Origin: Pseudoalteromonas viridis
GTDB taxonomy: Bacteria > Pseudomonadota > Gammaproteobacteria > Enterobacterales > Alteromonadaceae
Direction of reading: 5' to 3'
NCBI RefSeq assembly: GCF_017742995.1
Contig: NZ_CP072425.1
Span: forward strand, 2,294,001 to 2,358,000
Length of the DNA stretch: 64,000 nt
Shown here in pieces: positions 57,958 through 64,000 of this stretch. How positions within the stretch are numbered: position 1 is the stretch's first letter; the number at the start of each line of letters is the position of its first letter. The notes under the pieces were generated by a model. It was not told the DNA's origin. It searched no databases and saw only the letters and a program-made list of their open reading frames with translations. The translations under genes were made by a program, and so were the position numbers.

Positions 57958-58776
57958 ATGAACTATGCCACGCTTCGAATAATGTTTGCCGTGTTACTTT
58001 TATGCTCGCTGAATGTCCATGCCAGCTTGATGATCTCACCTACACGCGTCGTATTTGATGAACGTCAGCGCCATGCAAAAATCTTTCTGATCAATAGCAG
58101 TCAGGAGTATAAAACCTACCGCCTGAGCTTTAAGGAAAAGCGCGCGTTACCACAAGGTGGCTATCAGGATATTGCCAGTGAAGATAACCCAATGCGATTG
58201 AGCGAGTTGCTGAGGATGACACCGAAGCAAGTTCGATTAGCCCCGGGCGAGCGCCAGGTAGTGAAGCTGGCGCTGCGGCGTAAAAAGGGGATGGCCGCAG
58301 GAGAATATCGCTCCCATTTGTATTTTCAGGCATTACCAAATGAACAGAAACAAACCCAACCAGGGGGTGGGATCCGTCTGAATATGATCATGAGTTACAG
58401 CATTCCCGTTATGTACCGCCAGTCCACCTCGCTTCCTCAGGTTGAGATTGAGCAGGCACAGATACTGCGCAGCGATACGGGCTTATATGACACAGTAGCG
58501 GTGACACTGGAGCGTAGTGGCAACGCCAGTTCATTTGGTAATCTCAGGGTGTTGTGGCGTCAAAATCAGCAAGCCCAGTGGCAGCAAATTGCCCTAACCA
58601 ATAGTTACAGTATCTATCCTGAAGTTACTCGGGCTGAGCTGCAATTGACGATACTAAAACCGGAACTGCTTAAAAACCCTCACTCTGGTCAGCTTAAAGT
58701 CGTTTATGACGGCGGCTCTGAGTATGCTGAGCAGCAGTTTGCTGAGCGGATATTTACGGTTTCCCCAGGTCGTTAG
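57958..58776 (+). CDS. PapD-like periplasmic chaperone
   Basis: A 272-residue exported protein; the signal peptide ends VHA, followed by SLMISPTRVVFDERQRHAKIFLINSS (landmarks SPTRVVFDE and IFLINSS). This is the N-terminal Ig-like domain of fimbrial chaperones, with the conserved Arg of the subunit-anchoring cleft. PKQVRLAPGERQVVKL is the usual F-strand region and MSYSIPVMYR the G1 strand. The second domain is less conserved. In classical systems this protein donates a strand to pilin subunits and delivers them to the usher; here the likely clients are the DUF4402 proteins. Confidence 0.8.
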   Translation: MNYATLRIMFAVLLLCSLNVHASLMISPTRVVFDERQRHAKIFLINSSQEYKTYRLSFKEKRALPQGGYQDIASEDNPMRLSELLRMTPKQVRLAPGERQVVKLALRRKKGMAAGEYRSHLYFQALPNEQKQTQPGGGIRLNMIMSYSIPVMYRQSTSLPQVEIEQAQILRSDTGLYDTVAVTLERSGNASSFGNLRVLWRQNQQAQWQQIALTNSYSIYPEVTRAELQLTILKPELLKNPHSGQLKVVYDGGSEYAEQQFAERIFTVSPGR

Positions 58777-58787
58777 TCAGGCGCGTG

Positions 58788-61700
58788 ATGACACGGAATG
58801 TGATCCCAACCTGGCTGCTGGCAATCGGGCTGTTTTGTGCGCCTGCCGTTGCCGTAGAGCAGGCTAAGCTGACACAGGCGCTGCAAACTTTGCAACGTGC
58901 ACAGGCCAAGCTAGCGCGAGCAAAAGCGTCTGTGACAGTGCAAAATCCAGAGGAACAAACTGGTATTCCTGAAGGGGAAGCGTTGTTTCTCTCAGTTTAT
59001 GCAGAGCGAGAATACTTGGGTGAGGTATTTGCACTGAAAAGTGCGCGTGAGGCTCAAGTCGAATTACAAAGCCTGATAGCTGTACTTGATTTTGCCATTG
59101 ACGAGACGGAAGACAATGTCCTGTCGGGTTGGTATCTCAAGCCGGAGCAGTCATTTTCTCTCGATGCAAAACGTCTGCAGGTAAAGCTTAACGAACGTGA
59201 GTTGCGTGTTGCTCCTGAGCTTATCAGCCGTGAAGGAGAAGATATTTACGTTGAAGCTGAGCAACTCACGGAGTGGTTTGGCATTGACTTGCAGTTTAAT
59301 TACACCGATCAACAACTCTATGTACGTTCCGAACAGCCATTACCCGCCATTCAAAGGCTCAACCGGGCTAAACGCAAAGCGGCCAATCAGTGGGCAAATA
59401 GAGCATCTCGTTTGCCCTGGAAACCTAACGACTATCAGGCGTTGTCTTCCCCCTTACTCGACATGCAGTTTGGATATCGCCGTAAACTGAATCGCAATGA
59501 GCCGTTCGTGACTCCCGCCAGTGATCCAGCAACAGAAACAGAGGATTCACTTTATTACTCAATGCTGGGCGCGCAGGATCTGGCATATTGGAATGTCGAA
59601 TACTTTATTTCCGGCAGGGAAGGCAAGTTGCTTGATCAGGGGCGCCTTAAAGTAGCAAAAGAAGATCCTGAAGGGGAATTGTTGGGCAAGGTAGCGGCAA
59701 CTCAGTTGGAGGTGGGTGATATTGTTGCCAGCAAAATTGGTGCTGGTTTGAATAGTAATCAGGGCCTGGGGCTGCGCGTGTCAGATACACCCCTGCAAAG
59801 TACCAGCCTGGATAATACCGTACAGATCAGCGGGCCCATTCAGGCTGGCTGGGATGTCGAGCTGTATCACAATAATTTGATGATTGCACAGCAGTTGCAG
59901 ATCCAGACAGGGCGATTCGATTTTGCAGGGATCCCCTTGTATTTTGGCGGGAACCGTTTTGAGCTGGTGAAATACGGACCGCAGGGACAGGTAGAACGAG
60001 AAACGAGAAATTACTACGTTGAGGGAACGGGTATTGAATCGGGGAGTGGTTATTTTGACGTGTCTATTACTGACATGGGTAACTCCCTACTGGATAACGA
60101 AGATTTTACATCTGATCAAAAGGGGTGGCAGCTTAATGGCCGCTATGATCAGGGGATCTCCGATAACCTGTCTTTTTATGGCGGCTTTGCGCATGCATTT
60201 TCCGGCTCTGCCAGCATAAAAAATACCCTGGCCACAGGTGCTCGTCTGAGTTTGTGGAAAAAACTACTGCTTAACCTGGATTTACATAGGGACAATGAGG
60301 CACAGCAACAGGCACAGTTCAGTGCGCGTAGCGAATTGGCTGGGCAGGCCATCAGTGCAAGCTGGCTTAACAAGCGCAGCCTCATCACCAGTGGCATTCG
60401 TCGTGGTGAGCTTTCTGATACACAAACACTGCAGTTAACTATGTCCGGCGCTGTGCGCGGTGATATGGGTGCCCTCAACTACCAAAACCGAGTGCAATGG
60501 CGTGAAAGTGATCGAGGCCACGAACAAACCGTAGTGACCAGTCAGGTGAGCAGCGCTATCTTGGGAGTAAACGTGAGTAACGCGCTGCAATGGCAAAACG
60601 ACAGCGCCGAGGCTGACCATCTTCTCAATGGTCAAATGCGATTTCAAAGCCGTTTTGGCCGGGTATTTGGACGCTTAATCTTTGACTACCAGCTGCATCC
60701 CGAGCGTGAGCTGTTAGCCTATGAAACCCGCTTATACCGCAGCTTTAGCGAGCAGTTTAATGTTGAATTGGGCTTTCGGGATACAGTCGATACTGATTAC
60801 CATAAAGGGGAACTCGGGCTTAACTGGCTGGGTGATAAAATGCGCGTGAGTAGCTTACTGAGTTACGATAGCGAAGATGAATGGCAGCTGGGATTAAATG
60901 GTCAGTTCAGTTTTGGTTATCATCCGCACACAGATCAGGTATTGCTCAGTCGCCGACGGCTGGCAAGCAATGGTGCAGTGCTTATCAAGGTGTATCTGGA
61001 CAACAATAATAATGGGATATTCGATGCAGATGACGAGGTGATGCCAGATGTGCGCGTGCGTGCACTACAGAACTATTTGCAGGGGACCACGGACGAGCAG
61101 GGCCTGCTGTTACTCAGTGGTATGCCGTTAAATCAGAAAACCGATATGGTGATTGATATCGACAGTGTGGACACACCTTTCGTTGCGCCTGCAACGGAGG
61201 GCTTAGCTATCACGCCCCGACGTGGTTACGTTGAGTATCTGGAGTTGCCTATGGTGAATACCAGTGAGATAGAGGGCATGGTGTTTAAGCGGGACAGTAA
61301 AGAAAATACACCACTTCCTTATGCTGAAGTAACGTTGATAGATGAGCAAGGGCAGGTCGCTGCGAGTGCCCAAAGTGCCTATGACGGCTATTACGTGATC
61401 ACCGGGATCAAACCGGGGCGCTATCAGGCACAAGTGGCCAATGCGGCAAAGCGCGGCCTGACACATGCCGAGGTCACTCAGGTCGCTTTATCGCAGCATG
61501 GGGATATGCTGCTGGAAGTAGATTTGCAACTGAAAGCGCGCGAGAGTGTAGATGTCACAGTATTATCTGCCGGGCGTTTTACCTCGCTGGCAGTATTGAA
61601 AACCTATGCCTTGCTATTGCGCAAGCGTCATCCGAATTTGATACCTGAACCGCCATTTTATCTTTTTGACGAAAAGGCTGAAACCTATGTGTTGGGTATT

Positions 61701-61808
61701 GCATTTACCCAAAATGCTGACGATACGACGCAACTGACACAACGTTGTGAAACCTTGAAAACGGCCGGCGTGATGTGTCAGCTAGAACAAACCGAATTAA
61801 AACGATAA
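58788..61808 (+). CDS. Usher-like outer-membrane protein with SdrD-B-like and SPOR-like C-terminal parts
   Basis: A 1006-residue exported protein (GTG at 58785 directly precedes the ATG used). Parts seen: signal peptide (cleavage near VAV, residue 23), Gln/Ala-rich helix, a small beta domain (about 120-190, VYVEAEQLTEWFGIDL-like pattern), an usher-like plug/sandwich ending GNRFELVKYGPQGQVERE (about 330-400), a long beta-barrel-like stretch (about 420-720), a SdrD-B-like domain with a calcium-loop-like DNNNNGIFDADDE, a carboxypeptidase-regulatory-like domain (VTLIDEQGQV...GYYVITGIKPGRY), and a SPOR-like end with C-X9-C. It lacks the classical FimD sequence as I know it. Translation starts about 10 bp after the chaperone. 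Confidence 0.7.
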   Translation: MTRNVIPTWLLAIGLFCAPAVAVEQAKLTQALQTLQRAQAKLARAKASVTVQNPEEQTGIPEGEALFLSVYAEREYLGEVFALKSAREAQVELQSLIAVLDFAIDETEDNVLSGWYLKPEQSFSLDAKRLQVKLNERELRVAPELISREGEDIYVEAEQLTEWFGIDLQFNYTDQQLYVRSEQPLPAIQRLNRAKRKAANQWANRASRLPWKPNDYQALSSPLLDMQFGYRRKLNRNEPFVTPASDPATETEDSLYYSMLGAQDLAYWNVEYFISGREGKLLDQGRLKVAKEDPEGELLGKVAATQLEVGDIVASKIGAGLNSNQGLGLRVSDTPLQSTSLDNTVQISGPIQAGWDVELYHNNLMIAQQLQIQTGRFDFAGIPLYFGGNRFELVKYGPQGQVERETRNYYVEGTGIESGSGYFDVSITDMGNSLLDNEDFTSDQKGWQLNGRYDQGISDNLSFYGGFAHAFSGSASIKNTLATGARLSLWKKLLLNLDLHRDNEAQQQAQFSARSELAGQAISASWLNKRSLITSGIRRGELSDTQTLQLTMSGAVRGDMGALNYQNRVQWRESDRGHEQTVVTSQVSSAILGVNVSNALQWQNDSAEADHLLNGQMRFQSRFGRVFGRLIFDYQLHPERELLAYETRLYRSFSEQFNVELGFRDTVDTDYHKGELGLNWLGDKMRVSSLLSYDSEDEWQLGLNGQFSFGYHPHTDQVLLSRRRLASNGAVLIKVYLDNNNNGIFDADDEVMPDVRVRALQNYLQGTTDEQGLLLLSGMPLNQKTDMVIDIDSVDTPFVAPATEGLAITPRRGYVEYLELPMVNTSEIEGMVFKRDSKENTPLPYAEVTLIDEQGQVAASAQSAYDGYYVITGIKPGRYQAQVANAAKRGLTHAEVTQVALSQHGDMLLEVDLQLKARESVDVTVLSAGRFTSLAVLKTYALLLRKRHPNLIPEPPFYLFDEKAETYVLGIAFTQNADDTTQLTQRCETLKTAGVMCQLEQTELKR

Positions 61809-61820
61809 AAGGAGCAAGCG

Positions 61821-62510
61821 ATGAAGTTATTTCCTTATCTGGTATGGCCTTTGCTCAGTTTGCTTAGCGGCTGTGCCAGCACTGGTCAGGATAACCAGCG
61901 GCTGGCAGAGCTGGAGCAGCAGCTGACGGAGTTAAACACGCAAGTCGAGCAGATGAAGACGAGTATTGCGCAGTGGCAGCAAGTCGCGCCGCAGGTTAAT
62001 GAACTTTTAAGCATTGAGCAGGACCTGAATTTGCTGAGCACCCAGTTACAGCTTGCGCTTGCACCCACAGAATCGCAAAGCGAGGTGATGGTGGCACAAA
62101 TCAGCAAGCCTCCGGGAATTGTTGAGCAAGACAATAACACGACAAAGGCGGGTGCAGAGCAACAGGCTGCAAATGCGCAACCCAGTCAGCCGATACCCGC
62201 TGCACCTAAAAAAGAAGCTGTGGCTGTGGTCGAGCATCACAATAAAGCGGAGTTTGCGGTGCAACTGGCTGCCACCAGAAAGCAAAGTCAGCTAAAAATG
62301 GTCCACCGACGTCTGCTGCAGGATTATCCAGCGTTGCGCAAACACCCGGTTAATGTGGAGCAAGTTGAGGTCAAAGGGCAAAGGTATTTTCGGCTAAAAC
62401 TCGGTGCGTTTGAGCGCAAAGAGCAGGGGAAGGCGCTATGTGCTGAACTCAAACCGTTTCATCCTCAGTGTCTGCTAAGTCATTACACTGACAACCCTGT
62501 CACACTCTAG
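61821..62510 (+). CDS. Lipoprotein with coiled coil and C-terminal SPOR domain
   Basis: A 229-residue product; ATG after AAAGGAG. The signal ends LLSGC (lipobox Cys at about 18). A coiled coil (LAELEQQLTELNTQVEQMK) and a Gln/Pro/Ala linker are followed by a SPOR domain (about 147-225): FAVQLAATRKQSQLKMVHRRLL, then YFRLKLGAFERKEQGKALCAEL with a C-X9-C pair. SPOR domains bind peptidoglycan stripped of stem peptides, so it may anchor the assembly apparatus to the wall. It starts 12 bp after the usher-like gene. Confidence 0.75.
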   Translation: MKLFPYLVWPLLSLLSGCASTGQDNQRLAELEQQLTELNTQVEQMKTSIAQWQQVAPQVNELLSIEQDLNLLSTQLQLALAPTESQSEVMVAQISKPPGIVEQDNNTTKAGAEQQAANAQPSQPIPAAPKKEAVAVVEHHNKAEFAVQLAATRKQSQLKMVHRRLLQDYPALRKHPVNVEQVEVKGQRYFRLKLGAFERKEQGKALCAELKPFHPQCLLSHYTDNPVTL

Positions 62511-62577
62511 CACTGACTATAATTCATTGTGGATCGCTTTTTGCATTTGATTGATCAAATAGAAAGAGGTGATCATT

Positions 62578-63174
62578 ATGCAACTTCCTGCTGTGATAGT
62601 CGCACTGGCCCTGTCGGTGCTGCTCAGTGGCTGCGCTGGCATGCTAAAAGCGCAGCAACAAAAAGAGGTGGATCAAGCGCCCCCCTTGCCGACTTTGCAC
62701 CAGTACATGGGGCAACTTGCTGCCGCATTGGGTGAACACAGCCGTCCGCTCAAACCGGGCGCGACTGTCGCGGTGACGAGCTTTTATCTGGCCGATCAGC
62801 TGGGCAATGCCGTTGCCAGCAATCAGGGCAGTGGCTTAAGCACCCAGGTTCAGGAAAGCCTGATCAGCTATGTAACGCAGATGGGCCTGGAAGTGGTGGA
62901 GTTTCGGCTACAACGCACTTTAACTTTGTCGGATAGTGCCGATAACTTATTAAGCCGTGATATTGCCCTGCTGCGCGAACGTCATAAATTTGACCTTGCC
63001 CTGACAGGCACCATCAGTGAAAGCCACGACCATTACACGATCAATGCGCGATTGATCACTATGCTTGATAGTCGCACGGCATCCGCTGCGACCATATCCG
63101 TGCCTAAGGCGGTGCTGTGGGGTAATGAAAAAGCCCAGATGCGAGATGGCAAGCTACATCGCGGCCAGTATTAG
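62578..63174 (+). CDS. FlgO-family outer-membrane lipoprotein (1)
   Basis: A 198-residue product from the ATG at 62578, which follows GAGG at 9 nt; an in-frame GTG at 62569 is the alternative. Lipobox LLSGC near residue 18. The FlgO domain is recognisable: VAVTSFYLADQLGN, STQVQESLISYVTQMGLEVVEF, LALTGTISESHDHYTINARLITML. In Vibrio cholerae FlgO is an outer-membrane lipoprotein important for motility; here no flagellar gene is near, so the domain is probably used by the surface-fibre system. A TATAAT (62518-62523) upstream may be an internal promoter. Confidence 0.75.
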   Translation: MQLPAVIVALALSVLLSGCAGMLKAQQQKEVDQAPPLPTLHQYMGQLAAALGEHSRPLKPGATVAVTSFYLADQLGNAVASNQGSGLSTQVQESLISYVTQMGLEVVEFRLQRTLTLSDSADNLLSRDIALLRERHKFDLALTGTISESHDHYTINARLITMLDSRTASAATISVPKAVLWGNEKAQMRDGKLHRGQY

Positions 63175-63185
63175 TGGAGACAAAG

Positions 63186-63839
63186 ATGAAAAAATCTGTG
63201 ATAGCACTTGTGTTACCCACCCTGACTTTATTTGGGTGCGCACAACTGGGTATGACAAAACACCAGGAAACTGCCACGTCACCGGGCAAATTCAGTGCGG
63301 CTGAACAATTTCAGGCCCATCCCAGGGGCGTGCAACAAATGTCTGTATCACAACGTATGGCGGCCAAAAATGTGACGCACTATGTACAGAAGCTGATGCA
63401 GGACATGGTGGGTAATGTGAAGTACATTAACGACCAGACGCCGGTGGCGGTATCGAGTTTTGTCTTTTTAGATGAAGACTTTAATCATGCAACCTTGCTG
63501 GGCAACCAGATTGCCGAAAGCTTTATTCATGAGTTGCATAACTTTGGCGTTCCGGTGATCGATTTTAAAACCACGGACTTTATGCGCGTCACCAAGCACG
63601 GGGATTTTATCTTCAGTCGTGACTTTTTAGAGCTCTCTGATGAGCTGCCATTTAAATACGTACTGGCAGGCACCTTGACCCATCATCAGGGTGGGATCTT
63701 AGTGAATGCCCGTATCGTGGGTATGCAAAGCAAAGTGGTAGTAGGCACTGCCCAAGGGTTTTTACCTCAGTCTGTGGTAAATGCGCTAAGAGACGGCGCT
63801 ATCCACGAAGGGATCCGGTTACAGCGAGCGGGTGAGTGA
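63186..63839 (+). CDS. FlgO-family outer-membrane lipoprotein (2)
   Basis: A 217-residue product from the ATG at 63186 (the frame opens with a GTG at 63174 that overlaps the previous stop). Lipobox LFGC near residue 18. FlgO-domain blocks: TPVAVSSFVFLDEDFNHATLLGNQIAESFIHELHNFGVPVIDFK (landmarks VAVSSFVFLD and HNFGVPVIDF), YVLAGTLTHHQGGILVNARIVGM. It is a diverged paralogue of the preceding protein; the pair may form a hetero-oligomer, as with paired lipoproteins in other envelope machines (inference). Confidence 0.75.
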   Translation: MKKSVIALVLPTLTLFGCAQLGMTKHQETATSPGKFSAAEQFQAHPRGVQQMSVSQRMAAKNVTHYVQKLMQDMVGNVKYINDQTPVAVSSFVFLDEDFNHATLLGNQIAESFIHELHNFGVPVIDFKTTDFMRVTKHGDFIFSRDFLELSDELPFKYVLAGTLTHHQGGILVNARIVGMQSKVVVGTAQGFLPQSVVNALRDGAIHEGIRLQRAGE

Positions 63840-63841
63840 TC

Positions 63842-64000
63842 ATGAAAACACGCATTCTGAGTGGCTTAACGCTGTCGATAGTCATGTTGAGTGGCTGTCA
63901 GATGATGGGCACACAGCCTGCGCCACAGGCAGTGGAAACCACCCCCATGGCGCCCAAAGTAGCCAAATTTCGAGAGATAGAGGTGCTTTATGAAGCACTG
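63842..64000 (+). CDS. Lipoprotein, partial (runs off window)
   Basis: 53 codons from the ATG at 63842, 2 bp after the previous stop. MKTRILSGLTLSIVMLSGC gives a clear lipobox with Cys at about 19, then a Pro/Ala/Thr-rich start (MMGTQPAPQAVETT) and FREIEVLYEAL. Not enough is visible to name a family. It continues the same operon. Confidence 0.7.
   Translation, partial: MKTRILSGLTLSIVMLSGCQMMGTQPAPQAVETTPMAPKVAKFREIEVLYEAL

Overview
The window looks like chromosomal core DNA of a marine gammaproteobacterium of the order Alteromonadales, most likely Pseudoalteromonas. That is inferred from protein similarity as I recall it and from gene order: tig-clpP-clpX-lon-hupB-ppiD, psp next to sap, barA/rlmD-relA-mazG-pyrG-eno, mutH/rppH-ptsP-lgt-thyA, and a phhAB phenylalanine hydroxylase pair. 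No database search was possible. Almost all genes are housekeeping genes. I see no prophage, insertion sequence, CRISPR array or rRNA.

Layout. 1-14.6 kb holds scattered small units: the 3' end of uvrB, an outer-membrane barrel protein, a LysR regulator divergent from a GST, a GNAT, an iron alcohol dehydrogenase, elyC, metR with a MetJ-type operator, a double-GAF GGDEF-EAL protein, pyrC, a periplasmic solute-binding protein, an FHA protein, another GNAT and folD. 15.0-15.5 kb is a tRNA cluster (Pro-Arg-His-Pro-Pro) with three identical tRNA-Pro genes. 15.6-24.9 kb is the protein quality-control block tig, clpP, clpX, lon (clear sigma-32 promoter), hupB and ppiD. 24.9-35.4 kb is an envelope block: pspF-sapABCDF run leftward as one tightly packed unit, while pspABC-ycjX-ycjF run rightward from a sigma-54 promoter. 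35.6-38.2 kb has methionine gamma-lyase and phhAB (TyrR-type box). 38.4-48.8 kb has barA divergent from rlmD-relA-mazG, then pyrG and eno. In this sequence relA carries a +1 frameshift in a run of seven T. 48.9-55.9 kb has a small secreted protein, mutH divergent from rppH-ptsP-TSUP-lgt, and thyA; the mutH/rppH gap holds a cluster of DnaA-box-like sites.

The least ordinary region is 55.9-64.0 kb. It is a rightward run encoding a SPOR-type lipoprotein, two DUF4402-type secreted proteins, a PapD-like chaperone, a 1006-residue usher-like outer-membrane protein, a second SPOR lipoprotein, two FlgO-family lipoproteins and the start of another lipoprotein that runs off the window. I read it as a candidate non-canonical chaperone-usher-like surface-fibre assembly system. 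Three of its proteins end in a SPOR-like module with the same C-X9-C spacing, and a terminator-like hairpin sits between the two putative subunit genes.

Two 166-bp copies of an element that is palindromic along its whole length lie directly behind elyC and barA. They look like non-autonomous mobile or terminator-like repeats.
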